Source of the DNA: Isoetes taiwanensis
Lineage: Eukaryota; Streptophyta; Lycopodiopsida; Isoetales; Isoetaceae
Direction: 5' to 3'
NCBI GenBank assembly: GCA_021234155.1
Contig: JAJEKV010000485.1
Coordinates: 110,766 to 174,765, forward strand
DNA: 64,000 nt
A program made the position numbers and the translations under genes. This document shows positions 45,260 through 56,419 of this stretch, in pieces (within the stretch, counting starts at the first letter, position 1; each line of letters starts with the position of its first letter). A model generated the notes under the pieces. It saw only the letters and a list, made by a program, of their open reading frames with translations, ran no database searches and was not told the origin of the DNA.

Positions 45260-46197
45260 CTCTTGAGTTAAGTTCACACTTGCTGTTTTGTCATTTTTTC
45301 TTTTTTAGCAAAACTTCCCTTTCCCTTTAGCAGCATAGCTATTAGCTTTATTTCTTCCTGCTCCTTTGGACTCGGGCATGCAGGATGCTATGTGGCCATA
45401 CCCCTCACAATTATAGCATTTGTTTTCCCTTTCTTTAACCTTGGGACGAGTTATGCTTCGGAGATGTCCATATGCCCTCTGCTTAAAGCACGCCCCAAAT
45501 TTTGCTTTTGTCTTTAAACTGGCTGAGTTTTTCTTCTCCCCCGCATACAATATTTCTCGTGATTCTCATCTTCTTCTCCTTTAATTATTTTTTTTCGTTC
45601 TATTTCAGTTCACGATCATTACTTACGCCTTTTCCCTATTTACGGCCACACTTCTAACTAGCGTGGATAATTGATCAAAATACGAGAATGCTCGTGATAA
45701 TGACAACACATGAAAATCTTTCGTAATGGGCACACCTCACGCTTCCATGTCCGCAACTATATTATCATATTTTTTAAAGAATTGTGTCAAGTTATCCTCC
45801 TCCTTGAATTTCATTTTCCTTTGCCTATCCAAAGATTTCTATTTGAGAAGAGTCTTAACTTCATAATTTTAATCAGAAAATTCACATTTCTTGTGGTGAC
45901 TTGTTTCTAAGTTTAAACATAATACATCGAGTCGAAGTTTACTAGAGATTATGCACCTTGTTTCTCTTGGGCCCTTTTTGAATTGCTCCCTTCATTTCCA
46001 ACATTGAGTGAGTCCAAGACTAGCACCATTTCCCTTGGAATGGTGTACTACTACGCTGTCATCAAGTCCGGTCCACAATATCCCAAAGATCTTCGCCCCA
46101 AAACATCCTTCATTCTTTCCTTCCAAGCTTGAAAGCCAGCTTCTCCTTGAAATGTTTCCACTCCATTTAACAAGGATGATCCAAGTCCTGTTGCCAT
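45260..46197 (-). pseudogene. Copia gag with defective zinc knuckle
   Basis: The minus frame 45305-45550 includes KCYNCEGYGHIASCMP. The CCHC knuckle should be C-x2-C-x4-H-x4-C, but here only three residues separate H and the last C, so one codon has been lost. Upstream, EAGFQAWKERMKDVLGRRSL (about 46080-46140) is a gag N-terminal region, and the sequence reaches to the primer binding site. Confidence 0.8.
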
Positions 46198-46210
46198 TGG
46201 CTCGATGCCA
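46198..46210 (-). promoter_or_regulatory. Copia primer binding site (initiator-Met tRNA type)
   Basis: The minus strand reads TGGCATCGAGCCA directly after the 5' LTR end, close to the plant Copia consensus TGGTATCAGAGCC complementary to initiator-Met tRNA. Confidence 0.8.
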
Positions 46211-46211
46211 A

Positions 46212-46822
46212 TGTGAGAAAAATGAGCGCAGAAGTATTTAATACAAGATATATCAAGCAACACTTAGGTAAATCTATCAAAGTTAAACACTTGCTCAAAA
46301 CCTTGTAATTGCAACCAACTTATTGAATGCTTCTATCAAGAAGTCAATCCACAACACAACATCATCTAGATTATATTGATCTCAATCAATATGGTAAACC
46401 ATTACTTAAACTCTTAGTTCACATTATACAATATAATGTCGAACCTCGTATCGACAATTTAGAAACCACTTGATACTGTTGAAGGACCGATAAACAATGA
46501 TCGCATCTTGGTGTTTATAGAACGAATCCCTAGCCGAATCGAGGCCCTTCCGCTTTGGATTGCCATTCCCAAATCGGTCCAGATATTGTGAAGCTAGTTG
46601 ACCGAAGCCCAACCGCTATTTTTGTCTTCAAATCTCTCATTCAAATTATCTCAATTCATATAACCCTTGCAACCATTGGACTTAAATGTCATATTGATTC
46701 AATGGTTAAAACCATGCAAGTAATGGTTCAATGCTAAGATCATTTAAACGATAGGTTAAAAGCAACCACTTGACCTAATTTCTTCAATCATTATAAATTG
46801 ATCATGAACTTATATCTTCACA
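46212..46822 (-). repeat. Copia 5' LTR (right on the plus strand)
   Basis: 611 bp, TGTGAGAAA..CTTCACA. The element's promoter and transcription start are expected here on the minus strand. No clear TATA box can be singled out among the AT-rich words. Confidence 0.92.
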
Positions 46823-46827
46823 TATAC
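46823..46827. repeat. Copia target-site duplication, right copy
   Basis: TATAC, identical to 40690-40694. Confidence 0.8.
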
Positions 46828-48239
46828 TAGATACCATAATTCCATGTTGGTCCCAAGAAAAGCATGTTGTTCGCCTTCCACAAGAGCTCTTCTACAACAA
46901 GAACAGAGAAAGTTGTCTCTCGATATCATGAAAGCGACCACTTCAATTTCCAACTTATGGCTACTTAAGTCTTGCTTCCGATATCAAATTTCTTCTGGTG
47001 CTAAGGCTTGCATTTAAAAATACCCTGCTCAAAGATATACCAACATTGGATTGATCTCACGCTTGTAGAAGTCCATTTTCACTCCCCGATTTTTCCCACA
47101 GTCTCGAAAGCATGTTATCATGTAATCAAGCATCAATTCCAAAGATGTCGATTCGCATATCATGAATGTCAATCCCCAATTGTTTGCCCACTCACAAACT
47201 TGTTGATACCATCCCCGAATGCTCTTGTAACGAGAATTTACTAGCTTTGAGATGTTATTCTAGTATCATTTAATTTCCTCACTCCTCGCCTGTGTAAGAA
47301 AGGGTTAGATAAAGTGATTCTCCTTCAAGAGGAAGGAAGCCAACTTCCGCTAAGAGCATTGCATATGGTGTTTGGGCTTGCTCAAAGAGGAAATCTCGAT
47401 ATGATTTGCAGCATCATACCATCCGGACGGCTGAAGGCTTGCTTTCGGTAGGAAATCTCTCGATATGATTTGCAAAGATCATACCATCCGGATGAAGCTA
47501 GAAGGCCATGAGTCGGGGATAGATGTAGAAAATGGTTTTGTAAGATCAATAATGAGCTCGAAAATCGCCTTAGGATGCTAAGAGCAATTCGAGGAAGGAA
47601 AAATGACAAATGGGCCCCCTTTTAGACACTATGGTTTGCCTCGGTTTAGGCACAAGGTTTCTTGATGGGAAAAACTAAATTCTGGGCCTACAGCGTCGAA
47701 ATGAGGTACCATGAAGTGCAATTCTAAGCAAAGCAAAGCAAGAAACACTACATGGCAGATTGTTGGGTCAAAATTGGTCAAGTTAGGCCAAAAGGGCCGT
47801 CCCGAGGAAGGGTTCACATGGAATCGCTCCAAAGCTTTGAAGGGGTTTGGCCGGACCCTTCGGTTTCGCAATTTTGTAGCTAATTTGACGAATTTTTAAG
47901 GTTTGGAACATCCTAACATGACTAATTGATCAATTCTAGTCTAGCATGCAACTTTTCCCCGAGCAAAATGGATGTCCAGAGACCAACCTAAGGGTTCATA
48001 AAGAAATGGCCTTCCTCTTGGAAGTGGTTTTGGCGCTGACTCTTCCGGGGCCTGATTTTGCTCCAAAAATGATTTTTCTAATTAGAGTGGAATAATTGAA
48101 CTATTACAAATTTAATGCAAAACTTTTAGTACAATTTGACTTATCTAACTAACTTTTTACATCAATTTTACAAGACAAAGGAGTTATATATTTATAGAGG
48201 ACGGTTAAATTACATCAAAAATTTAATTATAGTTACAAA
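46828..48239. other. gypsy-1 leader region, unassigned
   Basis: No gene recognised. It contains a tandem duplication at 47376-47500. Sequence at 47620-47900 has alternating short frames on both strands without family resemblance. Positionally it should be 5' leader of gypsy-1, but its length suggests extra insertions. Confidence 0.35.
47376..47500. repeat. Tandem duplication, ~61-bp unit x2
   Basis: GCTTGCT..AGGAAATCTC and TCGATATGATTTGCA..GATC followed by ATACCATCCGGA starts at 47376 and again at 47437. The units differ by small indels. Confidence 0.88.
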
Positions 48240-49330
48240 ATTAGGAGGTTCAAGGGTACTTTGCTAATCCTCCGCGTCAAGTGGGAGATCTTTGGGCATT
48301 ACAAAGCCCCTTTTGGGTGTGGATTGGCGCATAAGTTGCCCTCCCTCAAAAAAAGCCGGGTCACCTCCGCCTCTACCGCCAGGACTTCGTGTCGCCAAAG
48401 ATGTCACCCTATAGTCTGCGGCTTAACTCCAGATAACTTCCCAAGCGCCAAAGGGAGTTTTCCTTCCCGATCAGGAGATTAGTGCAATCACTGAAGTGCC
48501 TAATCTCCGGTAAAAACACGGGCATGCCGTAGAATTGGGCCCATGGTGGGTCTTCTCCGGCTTCTCCGGTGGGCGGCTGGTTCTAGGTTCTTCTCTATTG
48601 GCCGCCCTTAACGTGAAGCCTAATGCTCTGCTTACAATATGTCGGCGAAGGTACTCACAATGCGCCGGCTTAGCGGCTTGAATTGGCGCTCTTCTGAAGT
48701 CTGACGACAGCTGCCCACCTGCCTTTTTCACCACCTTTTGGTGGCAGGCCACTGGGGTAAGGTGAATGCGTCGGGGTTTGGGGACTCCCCGACCTCGTTC
48801 TCTTCCTCCCTCCGTCATCTCCTCCCTCCTCCCTCTTCTTCTTCCTTCTCATGCTGGGAGAGCTCCTCTGTCACTACGGTCCCGGGCGATCGTTCCCTCC
48901 TCGCCGTTCTCCTCCTTCTCAAGCAGCTCCCTCTCTTCTTCTTGCTGGCCTGTCCTCGCCCTCCTCTGCAACCTTATGCTTGCCCTTCTTCTTTCTTTGC
49001 CGAAGGGCCCGCCTCCTGGTTTGGTGCTGCTCTTGATCCCTCTCTCCCGCCGCATCCTCACGCTCTACCTAGGCCGGTAGAGGCGGGACTCGTCGGTTTC
49101 GAAAGTGCCGGCCGACGAAGAGCTACCTTTGGGACTAGGGGCCTCCTCCTCCTCGGAGATGTGGAAGGTATCGCAGCTGGAGGAGAATACCTCTTCACCT
49201 GGCTTTGGTCAAGGTGGGGCGGGATCCGCCCGTGTGTCCATCCTTACCAAGGCCATCGGTGATCGTGGGTGGCTGTCTATTTGATGTGCCATACTTAACG
49301 GCTCTGAAAATGGGTGACGAAGGTTGAGCA
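48240..49330. other. GC- and CT-rich block near the gypsy-1 right LTR
   Basis: Pyrimidine-rich on the plus strand (CTCCTCC, TCTTCTTCC runs at 48780-49060), so long low-complexity frames exist on both strands (plus 48738-49262; minus 48471-48818, 48849-49061). They consist largely of Ser/Leu/Pro or Arg/Glu and match no family. On the minus strand such purine-rich DNA could be a gag-like leader, but nothing proves it. Confidence 0.4.
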
Positions 49331-49574
49331 AGAGAGATATGGTGGAGGAAAGAGTTTGGTAATGAGGTGGGCAGGATATTTAAAAGGAGGGTTCCTGGGA
49401 ATATTCTCCTACCATTAATAGGCTTACTTATTAGCCCCCTTATTAATTACACCAATGTACCCTAATTATTAGTATATATTTAATTATTGGTATACATACT
49501 TAATTTCGTATTTATACCAAAAACTTTCAAATTTCCTAATAGTTTGAAGTATTAATTATGGATTTATGTACCAT
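49331..49574. other. AT-rich stretch with gypsy-1 primer site at its end
   Basis: On the minus strand the LTR is followed by A-TGGTACATAAATCC (49561-49574), of which TGGTA agrees with the initiator-Met primer site. The rest has decayed. Confidence 0.45.
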
Positions 49575-51048
49575 TGTGACGCTCCTCGGCAAACGTGCAC
49601 CCGCCAGACACTCGTAGAAATCCCCCATCCGGGTCCTTCAACCGCGACGCTCCCCGCTCTATCCCAGACTGAGATCATCGTAGTGAAGGGGATTACAAAG
49701 GTGTCTTATGCGTCTCACTTCCCTATGGGCTCCTGTATCATAGCGAAGCACAAACATCGTCCGAACTAGCAATACAATACATTACAATACGGGGTAGCTC
49801 ATCCCACATGTCCATAGGTGCAAGAACATAATCATATGCCATAAAACATGAGAGGCTCCTACCCGCGGGTCTGGCTAATGTAAGGAAGTCGACCACTCCA
49901 TCCGCCCTCCCCGTGCATACTTTGGTGAGATGCCAGGGTGCGCCTCGCATGACTCTAACCCGCCGGACATGCAATCCCATGGGAGCCAAAACTAATGCCA
50001 AGGACCAACACCACCCGACAAGGACCACCGATTCAGACCGAACAACCCCCCAAAACAAGAGCCAAGCCGACACTTGCAACTCTTGAGAGGCAGGAAGCAC
50101 ACCATCAGCCTGTGAGAGGTGTTTCCTGACCATGCTCGCCCACACCCAGGTGCCCACCATAAGCCTAGCCCACTATGGGATCCCCCGCTCCCCCACTGGG
50201 CGGGATCCTCCTCCATCTTGCCTTCTAGCCCCGCTAGGTAGTGCTGAGTCACGCCATAGCTTCCATAGCCCTAAGTGGGTTCCTATGCACAACGCAACTA
50301 ATAGGAACTAAGGGATCTACACTAGGAGCATACTACATATGGCTCCTGGTCTCTACCCCTTCCCAATACAAGAGGAGCAAACATGATCAACCAACATCCC
50401 ATAACAACATCATATCATGATAATCATAATAAGAACATCTTAACCTAATCATACATCTCTACAACAGCTAGGGTTCCTTTTTGATTAGGGTTCAAGATGT
50501 TCATCAAAGGTTCTAGGATGGCTCTACTCAAGATACAACATAATGCACCATCCGAGGGGGTTAACTTCCGTGATGAACTACTATGACTCTACTCCACCTA
50601 CCGCCCGTAAGCTCCTCCTCCCATTCCCTCGGCGCTCTCCATTGCTCCTTGACTGGTCGAGGTCAGGCTCTCTATGATCATACACATGCTTCAGGGTCAT
50701 TGCACTGTAAGCAAAGTTTATGATTTAGCGACGCCCCAAACCGGGCGCCAGATGAGAGCGCCCGAAGCAGAGTCAAAAGTGGAAAAGGGTCTAGGTTAGG
50801 TTTGAGCTAATAGGTGTGGGTCCACATGGGATGCCATGTGGCACCATCAGGGATGAGGCCGGTGGCGGTTGTTTCAACAGGATAAGGCCAAGGGAAATGG
50901 GCCTTATCCTAAGGTTTCTGCTGGGGCCAATTAACTTAGATGTGCACCCTTGCCACTTTCTAAGGCATACAAGGCTACATAGGGTAGCTTGTATGGTGAC
51001 GCGTCCGAATATACATATTTATAGCGATATATTCCCTCGAACGCCACA
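49575..51048 (-). repeat. gypsy-1 5' LTR (right on the plus strand)
   Basis: 1474 bp, TGTGACG..CGCCACA, matching 31576-33205. It is shorter by about 150 bp because of several deletions, for example the stretch after AGGAAGTCGA. Confidence 0.9.
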
Positions 51049-51151
51049 AACAGGAATGGATTTGCAAAAAGATATTATAAATGCCGTAGATGCCTGCTGC
51101 AAAATGAACTCTATTTCCAGGAGTCCTTTACAATTCCCAAAGATATGGTAA
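51049..51151 (+). pseudogene. RT element, C-terminal piece beyond gypsy-1
   Basis: The frame reads NRNGFAKRYYKCRRCLLQNE then LYFQESFTIPKDMV. NGF matches the NGF of the uninterrupted copy (RFVDNGFDKVG, about 11170-11205), which shows that gypsy-1 split this ORF. After the last codon the DNA reads ATG-GTAAGTA, a good plant splice-donor sequence, so the transcript may have continued through an intron. Confidence 0.75.
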
Positions 51152-51281
51152 GTACACGAGAACAACAACATAGGATGAGTAGGCCTTCAGGGTACAACAA
51201 GGTCCTACTTTGTTGTTACCAAATTATGTGATTTAACTTCCAATAAGGCCCCCACCTACCTAGGGCGGGGGCAGGGTTTTT

Positions 51282-53379
51282 TATTATCTTGATAAAATTT
51301 CATGGATTATACACTGCCCTCAACAAATCACCATTGTACACATGTATATGAGTGTATAATAATTAGACACCGTGGGTCTTTGGCTAAATACATGTCTTAA
51401 AAGAAAAGAAAATACCTTGAGAAGTGACATACCGTGAACAATAAACCGAAGTTTATGGAAAATCTATATGGAATTGAATGCTATGGCAAGGGCAAATTAT
51501 GTAAGAAACGCGATGTCTCTTAGAAAAAATAAGAAAAACTCATGGTTAAATTCTCCTACATAGGTATTTCCAGAAAATGCTATTAAGTGGTCGCTGTAAG
51601 TGACCATGCACGCTTTGAATTAGGAAATGTTTTTTTTCAACTACTTCAACATTTAGGGTTACAGCAGGGAAAGTATACAGATATGGCATAATGATTAGGT
51701 ATTGAAAATCCGGAGCTGGAGCCGTAAACCCGGTCCTTGGCAATGATCTAAACCTATCTGTTAGTGCGACGCTTAATAAGGACGATTCTGGAGCCCTTAT
51801 ATTCTTGAAGCGACATTGGCAAGCCCAAAAGGCCTCCGGATTACGCTCCAACTGTTTTGCTCTTGTTTCGGGGCAATAGCTATGCAAAGAAAGGAGACTT
51901 AAACAGCTACAAGAAGAAGAATGGCTGAGGAAAAGGCCAAAAGAATCAAAGAAGAGGCTATTTTCCTTTCATAAAATTGTAGCCCCCGCTTGTGCAAATG
52001 AGGATCCTGATAAGGCAAGTAATGCAAAGATGTTTGGTGGAGAATTTCAGCATTGGTGAGATAAAGCTCTCGTGATCCGGCCGCCGCATCATGGCGTACC
52101 TAAATCTTGAATACATTGAGGAAAGTGGAGATAGAGCTTAAATGGCATTATCATGATCACCAAAGATTCAATCATTGGTAATTACACAAGCAATCAAGAC
52201 ACATCGAGCTCATCGCCGGCTCCTTCACACCCTATTTAAGCTACGGCCCCTTCATCAAGCATAAAACTAGGGGCGCTCACGTCTATTATAGATAATGATA
52301 ATAGTAGACTCCATTTGTTGAACTCCTCGATCTTGTACTTCAAAAGTTATGATGCAAAACCTTCGGCCCTACAATTAGTAGGATGTTATAACGATAGAAA
52401 GCATTGGTCGAATCAGATTTCATGGCATACATATAAACAAGATATGTGCTCCGGGATCCTTTAATATTTTACAAGGAAGTAATGATGAAGATAACATTTA
52501 TATGATAAATTCATGGTAGATCTGTTGGAGGCAATGGATAATCTTGCTAAATCATAAAATGCATAGATCTAACCATTTTTTAAAATGCATAGATCTTTCT
52601 TAAATGCATAGATCTTTCTAAAATACATAGATCTAACCATTTTTAAGTGAGACACGGAGATTAAGAAAATGGATTTCTGATAGAATCATTTGAAATAAAC
52701 CCACCTTAAGGGTTAAGAATGGGCTTTTGATTGGTTTCGGTAAATATAGTGAGAAAAGCATCCAATGCAGAATAAAACTTGATAAAACAAGAGATTACCA
52801 TGTATGGATAGGTCATGGCAATTTAAATCTAAGCAGCATTTGGGATAAATGTGTTTATCAGGGACGCTATTTTTTCTTCTATTTTGAATGTGTTAACAAG
52901 TAAGCGGAAGGGCGATGAGCCTGAAGACATCCATGCGGCTACCACAGGCGGCTTTGATGTGTTATCCATCGGCTAACACTCACTTGGTTTTTATTCGTGC
53001 AAACTTGGGTTTTCCTTACCCTTGGCTTGTTTTCCGGTTTATAAAGGAGAACCCGCAGCTAAGCATGGTTTCAAACACAAAATATGAAGATGCCGCTAAA
53101 TTCTTCAATTATTGTTGAAGGTACCAATGATGTTCCACCGATTGTGATACATTAACAAATTATATGGTAAGCGACACTTTGTTTTTTGCTCTTTTGTATA
53201 AATGGAATAATGTCAAAGATTTCCTCATTATCTTGGATTATGCAAGTCAAAAAGGTAAAATTCGTAACCTGTTAAGGCTAGATTATCGTGCACCTTTTTA
53301 GTCTAGGGCCGCCTAATTGTACCCATATGGTCTTCGCAAAATCCGCCGAGGTAATAAGTCCGTTGTAAAAAGGTTTTTT
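51282..53379 (+). repeat. Direct repeat C, downstream of the RT ORF
   Basis: Starts ATTATCTTGATAAAATTTCA and ends AAAAAGGTTTTTT; aligned with repeat B. It lacks the LINE present in B, giving the empty site at 53148-53158. It lies 130 bp after the last recognisable RT codon, mirrored by the 160 bp between B and the ORF start. Together B and C look like terminal repeats of the RT element. Confidence 0.85.
52554..52644. repeat. GCATAGATCT minisatellite in repeat C
   Basis: About four units of the motif that is also seen in B; one unit fewer near the start. Confidence 0.9.
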
Positions 53380-56300
53380 ATATATACATGCCATTATGAC
53401 GTTCTAAGTTTTCATTGCCATTATGGGGTTCTAAGTTTCATTTCATATAGCCCAAAGCATTGTCTTAAGGCTATTAACCGATAGGGGCTATGGACATATA
53501 GACCATTGGTTAGCAATTAGAGTATATTTGTGAAATGAGGGATTAGGACCCTTAAATGCCATCCGGCTCCAGCAAAATACGCGCAAAACTGAACTTAAAG
53601 GGCAAAAGAAAGCTAAGGTGTCTAAAAATGCCCATTATCATAATGTAGGGCATGTAGGCACCCATTTTGTTATTTTTTGAATTTTAGTTAGTTGGGATAT
53701 GTAATGATTAGGAGTAGCCACGTCAGCAATTCAAAATTATGAGTGGCGATCAACCCCGAAACGGACCTTCATTGCAATTTTTTGAGGAGATTGCGAAGTG
53801 TTTTTCTGTTTGGGAAAAATTTTTTGCCGCCGTTCAATTTTTGTGTTTGTGGTGATCAACGAAGTAATTATTTGTAACTATTCTTCTTTCCTCAAATCCT
53901 TCAAATCCAAGCAATGGACGCCTTTCTCCCTGGTCACCCAGTTAAACAAAAATTGAAAATAGCGATTCTAGCAAGAGTTTCTCAAAAAAAAACAGGAAGG
54001 TTCAAACTTCACGAGGGAACGGTGAGCCAAAAAGAAGACTTATTTTGTGAAGAACCCACCAAGTTGTAAAGCAAAGCATGTAAAGATATGTCAATGGGAT
54101 GAAATTTTTCGGTTACACCGGATAATGGACGGCGTTGGGGCCCAAAAGACATGAGGGGTTCAAAGAATCTAGCTTTGAAGCCGAGGGTAGAAACTTCTAC
54201 AAACATTATGAAATTGTTTTTGGTAGCTGGAGGTCACAAATCGCCATGTACTGAGTACTTGCTTCGTGCATTTGCCCTTCAATTGGGATAAAAAAAGTAG
54301 ATTGGGATACTTTTAAAGTTTTGGCCAATGATTTGGCAAAAGGGAGGAGCAAAAGAATCGCTTATTATAGAAGAAATTGGGACCTCTAAATCCGTCCAGA
54401 TTCCTAAATTTCAGCAAGGATTTTACCTAAGGAAGAGCTTGAATTTGCGAAAACTACATTGCGGCGATGTCATGGAGAGTTAATTAGCACATCCAAGGTT
54501 GAAGAACTGAAAATTCCGACGAATTACGTGACAATATATAAATATGATTTCGTGGAAGAAAGGATGCGTGAAGAGGACCTATGATGATACAAGAAGACAT
54601 CAATAATGTTCAATAATGGCGCCTAAAAGGGAATAAGAGAGACATCAAGATTGTGCAGTGAGGTTGACCTTTGATGAGGGAGAACCGGGGAAGGAAGAAA
54701 TCTTTGAGAATTCGGAGCCATTGGAGAAAGCCATTCGGGAGAAGGTTATGTGAAAAGAGGATTGAGAACTTGAGGAGGCTCACAAAGTTCGGTTTGAGTC
54801 ATCGCTGAATTGATGATGCATAAGTACATGATGATGCGTGCGTGATTCTCCTTCAGCCCCAAAACAAGCTTCAGTGATCTCTCCGGCTGAAAAAAATTCA
54901 TATGTATTGCATGGATGTGTGTTTTTTTCGTGTGGCTTTGCTAATAATGAACCTATCCTAGTTGTTCCATGCAGCATTCATTTCATATCATGCATTTCTC
55001 ATATTCTATTTACTGGCTGGACTATCCCTACGCTTGAGCATGCAAATGGGGCGATAACATTTCAAAGACCTTGGGTGTGTAACGAGTAAAGCGGTATTTC
55101 ATGATTTATGTTCAATTTGCTGCACCGGGATTACCGCAATGTAGAATCCATTTACATGTAGAATCCATTTACATGTAGATTGTTTGACTTGCTGCCTTTT
55201 GCTACAAAGATGTAGGAGTGTCTTGGTTATTTTATACTTATAGTTCCTTGGCTTGTATGTCATACATATATGTGTTTCTTACATACATGTTGTACATTCA
55301 CAATGTAGGGTCCTAAAATGTAGAACTTAAATACATAAAATTAGGAGTTGTGTAATCGAAGTTTGTGGCGTAACATTTTAGAGGTATTTTTATGTAATGT
55401 CCGGATGTGTACATGTGCATACATTGAGGCACATTCATGTACATTACATGTACATTCCATCTAGATAAATAGTTTACATGTGTATGTACTCAAAGTACTT
55501 CAATGTAGATCGATTCTAGTATTATGCATGACTATTGATATGTACAAGAGCAGTTAGAGGGGATTAGTTTGAGGCCGATATATCATTGTTATGTGATTTA
55601 TTTTCGAGCTTCAAAGTGCCAAAACTATCAAAAGAAATTACAACCCACAGATCAAAAGCTTTGTTTTCAAATTCAATTTGCATTGTGTCCGGAGGAAGCA
55701 ATTTCTTATTCTTGGTTCGGTTTTCCGCGGTTTTTTTGGAGGTTCCAAAGAAAATTGAGATGCAAGATGTAGCTAGAGGAAAGAAAGCGGTGATTGAAGG
55801 AAAAAGCAAAATCACTATTCCCGCGTGTCTGAGTTGAGGAGGTACGCGCACTCGCCAGTCGGCATGGTGACATTCAGTTATGACGAGGGAACTCGAGAGA
55901 TTGAGGGAGTTGGCTAAGGCCATCTTCAAAAGTAAAGGCAAGAAAGCAGAAAATGTGACTCAAAAAAAGAACTCCGCCTAAAAAGCCAGCGAAGAAGACA
56001 ATTGGAAGCATTGAAAGCTTGGAAAGCATTTTATTTGATTAATAACGCAGCCTGAGAAATCCATGACATCCTATGTTTTACAGGTCTAATGAAGAGAATC
56101 TTTCGAGCATCAAGATGTAGAGCGGGGATACTTTTAAGTTTGTGTCAAATATTGCTTGACATAGCAAAGGGCGTTGAATTTCATGACAATGAGAAATCAG
56201 GGAGAGGGTTGAAGACGAGGATTCGGACCTAATAAGAATCTGGTGAAGGAAAACCAAAAAGTAGGGAAGGAAATGGATATTGACTCAGAAAGCGATGTCG

Positions 56301-56419
56301 GAGCGGAAGAATGATCTCTGCTGGTGTAACTTGTCTACATTTCTTACATTTTTTACATCTAGTATCCAAGTTAAAAACTTTAAAATAATATGGATAGTAG
56401 TAGGCGAATATAGATGATT
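53380..56419. other. Region upstream of the protease gene, no clear coding
   Basis: It holds two near copies of GCCATTATG..GTTCTAAGTTT (53389-53435). An AT-rich zone (55140-55520) is full of ACATGTACATT-like words. A stretch with plus-strand codons for IEMQDVARGKKAVIEGKSK (about 55755-55812) and a Lys-rich segment near 55930-56010 looks like a basic, possibly nuclear, protein. It may be the 5' part of the protease gene that follows. Frames are broken and no family is recognised. Confidence 0.35.

Larger units (their letters stand above)
40695..46822 (-). mobile_element. Ty1/Copia retrotransposon nested in gypsy-1
   Basis: LTRs at 40695-41304 and 46212-46822, TATAC target duplications at both ends, an initiator-Met-like primer site beside the right LTR and a polypurine tract beside the left LTR define a complete element on the minus strand, about 6.1 kb. 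Coding order is gag, protease, integrase, RT, RNase H, which is the Copia order. A 617-bp segment with inverted ends lies in its 3' noncoding part. The LTRs are more alike than those of gypsy-1, as expected for the younger, nested element. Confidence 0.92.
31576..51048 (-). mobile_element. Ty3/gypsy chromovirus (gypsy-1), inserted in the RT element and split by Copia
   Basis: Two long direct repeats (31576-33205 and 49575-51048) start TGTGG/TGTGA and end CGCCACA. Between them, on the minus strand, are gag, protease, RT/RNase H, integrase and chromodomain in gypsy order. A polypurine tract flanks the inner edge of the left LTR and a TGGTA-starting primer site flanks the right LTR, both as expected for a minus-strand element. 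A Copia element (40695-46822) lies inside. The insertion splits the RT ORF: the left side ends at ELIDTF plus 5 nt (TGCGG) and the right side resumes with AACAGG then NGF. The other RT copy has two residues between F and NGF, so the extra 5 nt equals a 5-bp target duplication, now diverged. Confidence 0.9.

Noticed and set aside
48738-49262. 174-codon plus-strand frame
   Set aside because: Low-complexity Ser/Leu/Pro protein caused by pyrimidine-rich DNA, with competing long frames on both strands.
24222-53379. Repeats B and C as ordinary LTRs of a gypsy or Copia element
   Set aside because: No TG..CA ends, PBS or PPT, and the enclosed RT is not of LTR-retrotransposon type.
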